From NCBI GenBank assembly GCA_020348625.1, contig CP070752.1:2675012-2694480 (forward strand): a DNA stretch of 19,469 nt, in the 5' to 3' direction. Positions 6,984 to 15,264 of this stretch are shown piece by piece. The stretch is from Deltaproteobacteria bacterium (lineage in GTDB: Bacteria; Desulfobacterota; DSM-4660; Desulfatiglandales; B25-G16). The notes under the pieces are model-generated. The model saw nothing but the letters and a program-made list of their open reading frames with translations. It did not search any database and was not told the origin of the DNA. A program made the position numbers and the translations under genes. Within the stretch, counting starts at the first letter, position 1. Every line of letters begins with the position of its first letter.

Positions 6984-8723
6984 ATGCACGATAGACTAAC
7001 ATTCAGTAAGCACATGTTCAGGGCCTCCGTGCTTTCCTTGGTAGTTTTCCTGCTTTTTGTTTCCTTTCCGCAAGAGCTTTTTGCGTCATCTAATGCGGCC
7101 GGTGTTCTCCTGCAGAAGGCGAGGGCTTGTAAAGAGAAGCTTTATGGATCTGCGGCAAAGAAAAAGTACCGACATAACTGGGAAAGATGCATTAGAAGCC
7201 ATGAGAAAGTCTATAAGGGATTTCCAAGCACGAACGAGGCTGTTTATGCCATGCTGGGGGCGGGGGAGCTCTGGGCTTACCTCTACAGGTATTCATCAAA
7301 GGAGTCTGACATCGATACGGCAATATCGCTCTATAGAGAACTGGTGAAGCATCATCAAGATCATCGTCTGGCTGATGATGCACAGTATCGGCTCGGGGAG
7401 ATCTTCTACAAGTATAAAAAGGATCCCATGCAGGCCTATGTCGAATTCCTGAAGGTAGAGGTGAAGTTCCCGAATGGGGATATGCGGGCGAGAGCCACCA
7501 AAATGATGAACCAACTTGAACGTGTTTTGGGCAAAAGGCTCGTAGCCGAAGAACAACGCAAACGAGAAACGGCAGAGAAAAAGCAGCTTGTAGTGGTGAA
7601 AGATATCAGGCACTGGTCAACCCCTTCATATACAAGGGTTGTTGTAGATCTTGAAAGCCAGGTCATTTACAGAGAGCATCTTCTGAAGAGGGATCCAAGC
7701 CTTAGGAAGCCCAGGAGGCTATTTGTGGATCTGCTCAATGCCCGCATTAGCAAGGACATAGAGAGCTCCATACCCATAAAGGACGGGCTGCTGCGAAGGG
7801 CCCGCGCTGGCCAGTACGACAAGAGGACGGTAAGGGTTGTGCTGGATATAGACAACATGGAAAGCTACAAGATTTTTCATCTCTATGACCCTTTCAGGAT
7901 TGTCGTTGATGTGAGGGGCAAAGAGCGGCTGCTGAAACCAGAAAAGCAGATTGTTGCACAAAAGGCGCCTGAAAAGCCAAAACAAACCAAAAGAGATGAA
8001 AAGGGAATCTCCTTGGCCAAGCAGTTGGGACTGGGGGTGAAGAGGATCATAATCGATCCGGGCCATGGCGGCAAGGATCCGGGGGCACTAGGAAAAAACG
8101 GCATAGAAGAGAAAGACGTGATGTTGAAACTCTCGGAAATACTGGCGGACAGGGTTAGAGACGATCTGAAATGCGAGGCTATTCTAACGAGAACCAGTGA
8201 TACGTTTTTAGCCCTAGAGGATCGAACCGCAATTGCCAATACGAAGAAGGGTGATCTGTTTATCTCACTTCATACGAACGCCCACAGGGATAGGCGAGTT
8301 AGCGGCATAGAGACCTATATCCTCAATATCGCCTTAGACGAAGATGCCATGAATCTGGCTGCATTGGAAAATGCCACTTCAACCAAGAACATTGGCGATC
8401 TCCAAATGATCCTCAATGACCTTATGCTCAACACGAAAATCAATGAATCGGGCAGGCTCGCGCAGTTCGTGCATAAGGGTCTCATGAAGGAACTGCGCAA
8501 GGGCTACAAACGGGTTAACAGCAGGGGCGTAAGGCAGGCCCCATTTTATGTTTTGATCGGTGCTGAAATGCCCGCGATTTTGGTGGAGGTGGGCTATATT
8601 ACCAATAATATTGAAAATGGCCGGCTCTGCTCTCCTGCTTATCTGAACAGAACTGCCGACGGTATCGTGAAGGGCATCGCTTCGTACATAGAGGACATGG
8701 AATTGACCTACAAGGGAGGATAG
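6984..8723 (+). CDS. amiC: N-acetylmuramoyl-L-alanine amidase with TPR and AMIN domains (AmiC type)
   Basis: This 579-residue periplasmic enzyme cuts the amide bond between N-acetylmuramic acid and the stem peptide, acting in daughter-cell separation. A signal peptide (hydrophobic core VLSLVVFLLFVSF, cleavage near FAS at about 35) is followed by a helical TPR/BamD-like region with YRLGEIFYKYKKDP (about 40-190). An AMIN domain (about 203-312), a lysine-rich linker, and an Amidase_3 domain (about 352-575) come after. The zinc ligands are visible: DPGHGG, NGIEEKD, SLHTNAH and the catalytic E in LVEVGYITN. The ATG at 6984 has GGAGAAGG upstream; an alternative ATG at 7014 gives a shorter signal peptide but lacks a site. 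The N-terminal TPR region is absent from E. coli AmiC, which starts with AMIN. Confidence 0.93.
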   Translation: MHDRLTFSKHMFRASVLSLVVFLLFVSFPQELFASSNAAGVLLQKARACKEKLYGSAAKKKYRHNWERCIRSHEKVYKGFPSTNEAVYAMLGAGELWAYLYRYSSKESDIDTAISLYRELVKHHQDHRLADDAQYRLGEIFYKYKKDPMQAYVEFLKVEVKFPNGDMRARATKMMNQLERVLGKRLVAEEQRKRETAEKKQLVVVKDIRHWSTPSYTRVVVDLESQVIYREHLLKRDPSLRKPRRLFVDLLNARISKDIESSIPIKDGLLRRARAGQYDKRTVRVVLDIDNMESYKIFHLYDPFRIVVDVRGKERLLKPEKQIVAQKAPEKPKQTKRDEKGISLAKQLGLGVKRIIIDPGHGGKDPGALGKNGIEEKDVMLKLSEILADRVRDDLKCEAILTRTSDTFLALEDRTAIANTKKGDLFISLHTNAHRDRRVSGIETYILNIALDEDAMNLAALENATSTKNIGDLQMILNDLMLNTKINESGRLAQFVHKGLMKELRKGYKRVNSRGVRQAPFYVLIGAEMPAILVEVGYITNNIENGRLCSPAYLNRTADGIVKGIASYIEDMELTYKGG

Positions 8724-8769
8724 GGCCTTACACTAAAGCAAATAGAGCTGATCCTTTAATGAGTGGCAC

Positions 8770-10290
8770 ATGTTAGAAAACGAACCCAGCTTCGACAATG
8801 AAAAATATATCAGTGAGCAGACTGCTGCAATCCTGGAACGGGTTAAGCGGTTTGACAACAAACTGTATCTCGAGTTTGGCGGCAAGCTTCTGTATGATTA
8901 CCATGCCGCACGGGTTCTTCCCGGGTATGATCCGAATGCAAAAATGAGATTACTCAAGCAACTGAAGGACAGAGCCGACATACTGCTCTGCATCTATGCA
9001 GGCGATATAGAGAGAAAGAAAATCAGGGCGGATTTTGGCATTACCTACGACTCCGATGCTCTCAAGCTCATTGACGATTTAAGGGAATGGGGAATTGGCG
9101 TGCTCGGTGTGGTCATAACGCGATTTGATAACCAGCCGGCTGCCATATTGTTCAAGAACAAACTTGAGCGGCGAAACATGGCAGTATACACCCATCCTTA
9201 CACAAAAGGATATCCTACCGATGTAGATCTGATTGTCAGCGAGGACGGGTATGGGGCAAACCGGTATATTGAAAGCGAAAAACCCCTTGTTATTGTCACC
9301 GGTCCTGGCCCGGGGAGCGGGAAATTGGCAACCTGTCTTTCTCAACTCTATCACGACTATCGCAAAGGGATCAGGTCTGGATATGCCAAATTTGAGACCT
9401 TTCCTATCTGGAATTTACCCCTCAAGCATCCGGTCAACATTGCATACGAGGCAGCTACAGCCGATATCGGAGATTTCAACCTGATAGATCCTTTTCACCT
9501 GGAGGCATACGGAAAGTCAACAGTAAACTACAATCGAGATGTGGCAATATTTCCGGTGCTCAAGAGAATACTGGAGAAGATAACAGGGGGCGAGTCGTTT
9601 TACCGGTCTCCGACGGACATGGGGGTTAATCAAGCGGGGTTTGCCATTATCGACGATGAAAGGACCTGTGAGGCTGCCAAACAGGAGCTTATCCGACGCT
9701 ATTTTCGGTATCAATGCGAATATTTGATGGGATTTGCCGACAAGGAGACCGTTCAGAGGGTGGAGCTTTTCATAAAGGATTTCAGCCTTGAATTGAGATC
9801 AAGAACGGTGGTTGAACCGGCACATCAAGCAGCCAGAGAGGCTCAGGAGAAAGACAAGGGCCACAAGGGCATCTATTGCGGTGCCGCAATAGCCCTACGA
9901 GATGGTACCATAGTAACGGGGAGTAATTCTCCGCTCCTTCACGCCGCCTCAAGTCTTGTATTACATGCCATAAAGCACTTGGCTGGTATTCCCCCTAAGA
10001 TCAAGTTGCTACCGCCAAACATAACGGATTCGGTTAAGAGGCTCAAAACAAAGGTACTCGGTGAGAAGGCAGTCAGTCTGGATCTGGAAGAGACGTTGAT
10101 TGCGCTCAGCATCAGTGCAACGACCAACTCTGCGGCTCAGATCGCCATTGAAAAGCTGAAAGAGTTGAGGGGCTGCGAGGTGCACATGACGCATATGCCT
10201 ACCCCGGGAGACGAAGCAGGTCTGAGGCGTTTGGGCGTGAATCTAACCAGTGATGCAAATTTCTCATCGAGAAATCTGTTTATCACATGA
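8770..10290 (+). CDS. UPF0371 / DUF1846 family protein, function unknown
   Basis: This 506-residue cytosolic protein is full length for UPF0371 (DUF1846), recognised by RVLPGYDPNAKMRLLKQL, the YPTDVDLIVS region, the GPGPGSGKLATCLSQLYHD stretch, KFETFPIWNLPLKHP, and the SPTDMGVNQAGF segment. The family has solved structures but no agreed function. GPGPGSGK (about residues 178-185) looks like a Walker A loop but is followed by L instead of S/T, so nucleotide binding is only a guess. No membrane segment or signal peptide is visible. It follows the amidase gene after 46 bases without a clear terminator, so it may belong to the same transcript. It is the last gene before the convergent prfB. Confidence 0.92.
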   Translation: MLENEPSFDNEKYISEQTAAILERVKRFDNKLYLEFGGKLLYDYHAARVLPGYDPNAKMRLLKQLKDRADILLCIYAGDIERKKIRADFGITYDSDALKLIDDLREWGIGVLGVVITRFDNQPAAILFKNKLERRNMAVYTHPYTKGYPTDVDLIVSEDGYGANRYIESEKPLVIVTGPGPGSGKLATCLSQLYHDYRKGIRSGYAKFETFPIWNLPLKHPVNIAYEAATADIGDFNLIDPFHLEAYGKSTVNYNRDVAIFPVLKRILEKITGGESFYRSPTDMGVNQAGFAIIDDERTCEAAKQELIRRYFRYQCEYLMGFADKETVQRVELFIKDFSLELRSRTVVEPAHQAAREAQEKDKGHKGIYCGAAIALRDGTIVTGSNSPLLHAASSLVLHAIKHLAGIPPKIKLLPPNITDSVKRLKTKVLGEKAVSLDLEETLIALSISATTNSAAQIAIEKLKELRGCEVHMTHMPTPGDEAGLRRLGVNLTSDANFSSRNLFIT

Positions 10291-10392
10291 TACAGGGAGT
10301 GCTATCGACACGCTTCCGTGCTACGTGCGCTCATTCGTTAGGGCGGGAAAAATCAGGTGCGGGATGGAAATCAATAGACAGGAGCGGCACTG

Positions 10393-11497
10393 CTAGTTCT
10401 GGAGCCACTTGAGGTAGGCCTCGATAAATACGTCGATATCACCATTCATCACCCTTTCAATATTTCCGACCTCAACATCGGTCCTATGGTCCTTCACGAG
10501 CTGGTAAGGGTTGAATACATATGACCGTATCTGGTTTCCCCACGCTATGTCTCTTTGAGATTGATGTCTGAGCTGTTTTTCCTTTTCCTGTTTTTCCTTT
10601 TCTAATCCATACAGGCGGGCCCTTAAGATCTTCATGGCCAATTCTCTGTTTCTGTGTTGCGACTTTTCATTCTGGCACTGTACAACGATATTGGTTGGTA
10701 GATGGGTAATCCTTACAGCCGAACTGGTTTTATTTACATGCTGTCCACCCGGCCCACTTGCCCTAAAAGTCTCAACCCGTATATCCTTATCATTGATCTC
10801 TACGGTAATGTCATCCTCAATCTCGGGAAGCACAGAAACCGATGCAAAAGAGGTATGTCTCCGTGCATTGGCATCAAAGGGCGAGATCCGTACCATCCGA
10901 TGAATCCCATCTTCCGATTTAAGGTATCCATAAGCGTACGGGCCGCCAACAGTAAAGGTCACGTTTTTGATTCCGGCTTCATCTCCGGGCAAATGGTCAA
11001 CAATTTGGGTTTTCATCCCTCTGGACTCAGCCCACCTCAGGTAGAGCCGTAGAAGCATTTCGACCCAATCTTGTGCCTCTGTTCCGCCTGCACCCGCATT
11101 TACCGCGATGATTGCGTTCCTTTTGTCGTCTCTATCCCCAAGCAGTGACTGAAGTTCATATCGCTCTATTTGCTTTTCTAGCTCCAGAAGGTCTTTGTTG
11201 AGATCTTTCAGGGAGTTCTGGTCGTTTTCCTCCAGTGCGACATTCGTTAAGATATCAAGCTCTTCCAACTCGTTTTTATATCGCTGCCACTGTTCCAGTT
11301 GATTAATCAGCACCCCTCTTTCCTGGCTCAGCTCCGTCGCCTCGCTGTGGTCTTTTTGCCAAAAATCTGAGTTGGATAGGGTTTTTTCGATCTTTTTCAG
11401 GCGTTCTTCGCTGGCAGCCAGGTCAAAGATGGTCCCAGAGATCATCGAGTTTCCTGTTCAATAGATCAGTCTTTTCCGCAGTGTCTATATCGTACAT
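10393..11497 (-). CDS. prfB: Peptide chain release factor 2, made by +1 programmed frameshift
   Basis: RF2 frees finished peptides at UGA and UAA. The gene has two parts: a 24-codon zero frame from ATG 11497 (MYDIDTAEKTDL...WDHL) ending at CTT TGA (11428-11423), and after a +1 slip the main frame DLAASEERLKKIEKTL onward. The product is about 367 residues, matching E. coli RF2 (365). The main part has the SPF stop-codon recognition motif (RISPFDAN) and the peptidyl-hydrolysis motif GGQ (ASGPGGQHVNK). A start at 11445 (MISGTIFD) would lie out of frame with the native N-terminus and is spurious. The ribosome site AGAGGAG lies in the last codons of lnt, whose stop is 4 bases upstream, so both are one operon. 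Confidence 0.95.
11422..11440 (-). promoter_or_regulatory. prfB autoregulatory +1 frameshift site
   Basis: The zero frame reads CTC TGG GAC CAT CTT TGA C. Low RF2 slows reading of UGA and lets the CTT-decoding tRNA slip one base to TTT, then GAC is read, so RF2 controls its own synthesis. The slip core CTTTGAC (11428-11422) matches E. coli exactly. The internal Shine-Dalgarno stimulator, AGGGGG in E. coli, is weak here: only TGGGA at a similar place. Confidence 0.93.
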
Positions 11498-11501
11498 AAT
11501 C

Positions 11502-13040
11502 CTATCTCCTCTTATGTATGAATTTCCCTACAAGCTTAAGTATGGCTAGCAGTGTGAGCAGTATAGCAAAAATGTCACCGAATTGTGAGTAAAATGTTTT
11601 TGCATGATCCAGGGTCAATTCCTCGCATAACACCTCTTTTGTGAAGAGCCCGCCTCTGGCTATGATCTTGCCAGTCGGGAGAATAATGGCACTGATCCCG
11701 GTGTTTGCGGCCCTCGCCATTGGTAAGGCCGTTTCTACACATCGAAAAACAGCCATACTGATATGTTGATAGGGGGCGCTCGTTCGACCGAACCAAGCGT
11801 CATTGGTGAGATTCACCAAGAGTTGAGCGCCTTGTTTGCTGTGCTTTCGCGATATATCCGGGAAGATGGCCTCGAAACAGATGATGGGCCCTATTCTAAG
11901 ACCAGCAGCGCTGATTGGTTTTACCTCCCCCCCAGATGAAAAATCTCCTGCTGCTGGCACAAGGCGGTTTACAAAAGGAAGGAATCTCTTAAGGGGAACA
12001 TATTCTCCAAAGGGGACCAGGTGAACCTTATCATAGTAATCATAGATCGTTCCTTCTGATATGAAGTAGGCCCTGTTATAGTAATGTGTTCCTTTGCTAT
12101 TCTTGGTGTATGCAGGGGAGCCGAAAAGGATATTCGAATGCATCTTTGCAGCAATCCTAAAGACCTCTCTTGAAAGGGCCGTATTGTCCTGAAAGAAAAA
12201 GGGGAGCGCAGTTTCAGGCCAAATAATTAGCTTGGGCTTAAAGTCAACCGATTCTTCCGTGAGTTTCCCGTAAAGGAGCAACGTTTTTTCTTGCAGCTCG
12301 GGATTCCATTTAAGCGACTGATCAATATTTCCTTGGACAACAGCAATCCTAAGCACATTTGTATCGGGGGCGGTAGCTGCCTTTCGTCCAAGGCAGTTGT
12401 AACCGTATACGAGGGTGAAGGCCATGATCAAGATAACCACGCCGGTTTCCGTTACCTTTGCTTTGATGGAATCGGGGCGCACAAAGGAAATCAGCTTGAA
12501 TATGGCCACATTAACCATCACAATCAGAAATGATATGCCGTAGACACCGGCGATGTCCGAGATTTGGATCAGCGGCAATCGCAGGTATTGGCTGTATCCC
12601 AGGAGGCACCACGGAAAGCCGCTCATAACAAATGTTCTGGCATATTCCAAGCCTACCCAGCTAGCTGCCGCCAGCACCGGCGCCAGTTGGTCCTTTTGTA
12701 GGGTATTCCAGATGAGACCGAAACATGCGATATAGAGTGCTAGATAGAGGCTGAGAAGCAAAAGGGCGCTAAGTGCAAAGACGGGATTGAGACCACCGTA
12801 ATAGGAGAGAACCACGATTATCCAGTAGATAAGCGTTAGGTAGTGGGAAAGCCCGGCGATGCCGCCGAGCTTGAAGGAATCCCACGGCGACTTATTCTTG
12901 AGGCTTAGGAAAAGAGGAATGAGAAAGACCCATGCCAACCAATCCAAACTAAGGGGTGCGAAACTGGCAGTCATCAGCAGCCCGCACAAGATAGCGAGCC
13001 CCACATCCTTATATGTGATGGTTCCCATTGATAAGAACAT
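11502..13040 (-). CDS. lnt: Apolipoprotein N-acyltransferase
   Basis: Lnt adds the third acyl chain to the N-terminal cysteine of lipoproteins on the periplasmic side of the inner membrane. This 512-residue protein has several N-terminal membrane helices (about 12-210), a nitrilase-type domain (about 230-470) and a final helix (about 480-505). The catalytic triad is visible: E in WPETALP (about 274), K in YDKVHLVPFGEYVP (about 337) and C in ICFEAIFPD (about 388). Length is normal. ATG 13040 is preceded by AAGGGC; the in-frame ATG at 13028 is an alternative. It forms an operon with prfB. It runs divergently from tRNA-Gly. Confidence 0.95.
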   Translation of the reverse strand: MFLSMGTITYKDVGLAILCGLLMTASFAPLSLDWLAWVFLIPLFLSLKNKSPWDSFKLGGIAGLSHYLTLIYWIIVVLSYYGGLNPVFALSALLLLSLYLALYIACFGLIWNTLQKDQLAPVLAAASWVGLEYARTFVMSGFPWCLLGYSQYLRLPLIQISDIAGVYGISFLIVMVNVAIFKLISFVRPDSIKAKVTETGVVILIMAFTLVYGYNCLGRKAATAPDTNVLRIAVVQGNIDQSLKWNPELQEKTLLLYGKLTEESVDFKPKLIIWPETALPFFFQDNTALSREVFRIAAKMHSNILFGSPAYTKNSKGTHYYNRAYFISEGTIYDYYDKVHLVPFGEYVPLKRFLPFVNRLVPAAGDFSSGGEVKPISAAGLRIGPIICFEAIFPDISRKHSKQGAQLLVNLTNDAWFGRTSAPYQHISMAVFRCVETALPMARAANTGISAIILPTGKIIARGGLFTKEVLCEELTLDHAKTFYSQFGDIFAILLTLLAILKLVGKFIHKRR

Positions 13041-13073
13041 ATGTGCCCAGCCCTTACACCAGTATCTTGCCCT

Positions 13074-13102
13074 CTTATAGTAGAATCTGGCCCATTATGC
13101 AA
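13074..13102 (-). promoter_or_regulatory. Possible promoter for lnt-prfB
   Basis: On the minus strand TTGCAT (13097-13102, 3/6) and TATAAG (13074-13079, 5/6) are 17 bases apart, 34 bases before the lnt start. The -35 is weak, so this is tentative. Confidence 0.35.
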
Positions 13103-13183
13103 TCGCGGCTGGCTTTATTCGCCTTCGCTAGGATACCCTCCAGCTTCTCCAAGCGAGGCCCAGATCTACACGGTTTTTTATTC

Positions 13184-13212
13184 TTGACTATCCTGAGGTA
13201 TTTCATTATAAA
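13184..13212 (+). promoter_or_regulatory. Strong promoter for tRNA-Gly and the rimP-nusA-infB operon
   Basis: TTGACT (13184-13189, 5/6) and TATAAA (13207-13212, 5/6) are separated by exactly 17 bases. Transcription would start about 10 bases before the tRNA 5' end at 13230. No other good promoter is visible before rimP. Confidence 0.75.
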
Positions 13213-13229
13213 TCAAAACAATTAGCCGG

Positions 13230-13305
13230 GCGGGCATAGCTCAGCTGGTAGAGTACAAGCTTCCCAAGCTTGGTGTCGCGGGTTCGAGCCCCGTTGCCCG
13301 CTCCA
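13230..13305 (+). tRNA. tRNA-Gly (anticodon CCC)
   Basis: A complete 76-base cloverleaf. The acceptor GCGGGCA pairs with TGCCCGC, followed by T and an encoded CCA. The D arm has AGCTCAGCTGGTAGAGT. The anticodon stem CAAGC/GCTTG encloses the loop TTCCCAA, giving anticodon CCC (reads GGG). The T arm is CGGGG-type with GGTTCGAGCC. It is the first gene of the transcript leading to rimP-nusA-infB, the place taken by an initiator tRNA (metY) in E. coli. Confidence 0.95.
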
Positions 13306-13423
13306 GACTAGTTACAAAAGAGTTCTGTTCCCTTTTCGAGGTAGGCAGCTGTCGTTCAGCGCATGGTGAGTACTTTGAAAAGTGGATGAGTGAAATTCGA
13401 GCATACCTGAGACAGGTTGAGGG

Positions 13424-13447
13424 AGCGGGCTTTTGAGCCCGCTTTTT
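13424..13447 (+). terminator. Intrinsic terminator / attenuator ahead of rimP
   Basis: AGCGGGC (13424-13430), loop TTTTGA, GCCCGCT (13437-13443), then TTTT. It lies about 120 bases after the tRNA and only 17 bases before the rimP start. Since no promoter is visible between it and rimP, the operon must be read through it, so it likely ends most tRNA transcripts and limits operon expression. A smaller hairpin ACCTG-AGA-CAGGT (about 13405-13417) precedes it. Confidence 0.8.
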
Positions 13448-13464
13448 GTGTTAGAGGTTGGCGG

Positions 13465-13941
13465 GTGAAGTCGGAATCTAAGAGAATCGTTAATGAGGTC
13501 TCGCATTTTGCTGAGCCGCTCCTAAGCTCATGGCTTTTAGAGCTTGTGGATGTGGAGTTCTTGTTTGAAAGGGGCAGATGGGTCCTCCGAATCTATATGG
13601 ACAAGGAAGGGGGCGTGACCCTGGACGACTGTGCTGAAGTGAGCCGAGAGCTTGGGGATCTCATTGATGCAGAGGATATGATTGACTTTCCCTATGTGCT
13701 CGAGGTTTCTTCTCCTGGGTTAAACCGGCCCCTTAAGAAGGAGCGCGATTTCGCGCGCTCAATTGGCAAGCTAATAAAAGTGACCATGTTGCAACCGGTC
13801 AACAACAGGAGAAACTTCACCGGACGTCTGAGCGATGTCGTGGAGGGGATATTGCGTCTTTCTCTGGATGATAATCATCTCGTAGAGCTACCCTTGAGGG
13901 ACGTTGAAAAGGCTAGACTGAAATACGAATTTAACAAGTGA
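13465..13941 (+). CDS. rimP: Ribosome maturation factor RimP
   Basis: RimP helps assemble the 30S subunit. The product is 158 residues (KSESKRIVNEVSHFAEPLL...), normal for the family. It has the N-terminal alpha/beta domain with LELVDVEF, GGVTLDDCAEVSRELG and the signature YVLEVSSPGLNRPLKKERDF, then an SH3-like C-terminal domain (about 90-155). I chose GTG 13465, with AGAGG seven bases before it. A longer reading from 13417 would translate straight through the terminator hairpin and is unlikely. It is the first protein gene of the nusA operon. Confidence 0.93.
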   Translation: MKSESKRIVNEVSHFAEPLLSSWLLELVDVEFLFERGRWVLRIYMDKEGGVTLDDCAEVSRELGDLIDAEDMIDFPYVLEVSSPGLNRPLKKERDFARSIGKLIKVTMLQPVNNRRNFTGRLSDVVEGILRLSLDDNHLVELPLRDVEKARLKYEFNK

Positions 13942-13962
13942 TAGCTTGATGGAGAATTGAAC

Positions 13963-15264
13963 ATGATTACGGATTTACTGAGGACTATCGAGCAAGTCAG
14001 TCGAGATAAAGGCATTGATGCGAAGATTCTCATAGAAGCGCTGGAAGAGGCTGTACGGTCGGCGGTCAAGAAGAAGTTCGGCCTCGAATACGAACTGGAA
14101 GTCTCCTTTAATATGGAAATAGGCGAAATTGAGGTCTTCGAGTTCAAAGAGGTGGTTGATGAAGTAACTGATGAGAGAATTCAGGTGTCTTTGGAGCAAG
14201 CCAGAGAGCTTGATCCGGAATCGGAAATCGGCGATAGTCTCGGCATGAAGATGGACACCGATGCCCTGGGAAGAATAGCGGCGCAATCAGCCAAACAGGT
14301 AATAATGCAGAGGTTGAGAGAAGCCGAGCGAGATGCGGTCTATGGTGAGTTTAAGGATAGGAAGGGCGAAATAGTCAATGGCATTGTTCAACGTATTGAT
14401 AAGGGCGCAATTATTGCGAATCTCGGCAAAGCAGAAGCCGAACTTCCGGTCAGGGAACAAATCCCAAAAGAGACCTACACACAAGGTGACAGGGTCAGGG
14501 CCTATATCTATGACGTAAAACAATTCAGCAGGGGCCCCCAGATTGTCTTATCCCGTACCCACCCTAACTTCTTATCCGCCCTTTTTGAGAGCGAAGTGCC
14601 GGAAATATCCGAAGGCATCGTAACTATTATGCAAGTAGCTCGAGAACCGGGTAGCAGGGCCAAGATAGCTGTTGCGTCAAAAGATAAGGATGTCGATCCA
14701 GTTGGCGCCTGCGTAGGCATGAAAGGTTCGAGAGTGCAAGCGGTAGTTCAAGAACTGAGGGGCGAAAAGATCGATATCGTACCCTGGGATCCGGATCAGG
14801 CCAAGTTTGTTTGCAATGCCTTGGCCCCTGCGGAAATCTTGAGGGTTATTGTAGATGAGGAGAACAGGGCAATGGAGGTTGTTGTACCGGACGACCAATT
14901 ATCTCTTGCCATTGGGAAAAAGGGTCAGAATGTGAGGCTCGCATCTCGTGTTACCAACTGGAAACTGGATGTGAGAAGCGAATCGGAATACAACAGACTC
15001 TTAAAGGAAGGATATAAGTCTTTGCTTATGCTCCCGGGCGTTGGAGAAAAACTGGCCGCCGCGCTTTATGAACTTGGCTATCGATCATCAGATGATATTG
15101 CCAAGGCCGAGCCTGCTGATTTGGCGAGCATAAAGGGTATTAGCGAAAAGAAGGCCAGGGAATTGATTGACGGGGCCCTGAGCTGCCAACAGTCACCAGG
15201 TTTGGATGCCGAGAAAGCGTTGGATGAAGAGAAGGAAGGAGCGTCTGGAGGATTACATGAGTAA
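13963..15264 (+). CDS. nusA: Transcription termination/antitermination factor NusA
   Basis: NusA binds RNA polymerase and RNA during elongation, pausing and termination. The 433-residue protein shows the N-terminal polymerase-binding domain (about 1-125, MITDLLRTIEQVSRDKGID), an S1 domain (about 132-200, KGEIVNGIVQRIDKGAI), two KH domains (about 205-345, with AIGKKGQNVRLAS) and one C-terminal helix-hairpin-helix unit (LLMLPGVGEKLA, then SIKGISEKKARELI). It is shorter than E. coli NusA (495), which has two acidic repeats. ATG 13963 has GGAG eight bases upstream; a TTG at 13957 lies inside that spacing. Its 3' end overlaps infB by 8 bases. In E. coli this operon is autogenously controlled by NusA. 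Confidence 0.95.
   Translation: MITDLLRTIEQVSRDKGIDAKILIEALEEAVRSAVKKKFGLEYELEVSFNMEIGEIEVFEFKEVVDEVTDERIQVSLEQARELDPESEIGDSLGMKMDTDALGRIAAQSAKQVIMQRLREAERDAVYGEFKDRKGEIVNGIVQRIDKGAIIANLGKAEAELPVREQIPKETYTQGDRVRAYIYDVKQFSRGPQIVLSRTHPNFLSALFESEVPEISEGIVTIMQVAREPGSRAKIAVASKDKDVDPVGACVGMKGSRVQAVVQELRGEKIDIVPWDPDQAKFVCNALAPAEILRVIVDEENRAMEVVVPDDQLSLAIGKKGQNVRLASRVTNWKLDVRSESEYNRLLKEGYKSLLMLPGVGEKLAAALYELGYRSSDDIAKAEPADLASIKGISEKKARELIDGALSCQQSPGLDAEKALDEEKEGASGGLHE

Noticed and set aside
10287..10412. 41-codon plus-strand ORF starting in an ATGA overlap with the end of the UPF0371 gene
   Set aside because: It runs into the antisense of prfB, has low-complexity Ser/Gly/Arg composition and no known family; probably chance.
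10393..11445. prfB starting at ATG 11445 as a plain 350-residue ORF
   Set aside because: The upstream 24-codon frame and CTT TGA C slip site show that the start is at 11497 with a +1 shift.
13417..13464. Upstream extension of rimP (MRERAFEP...)
   Set aside because: It would encode the terminator hairpin; the GTG at 13465 has a proper ribosome binding site and fits the family.
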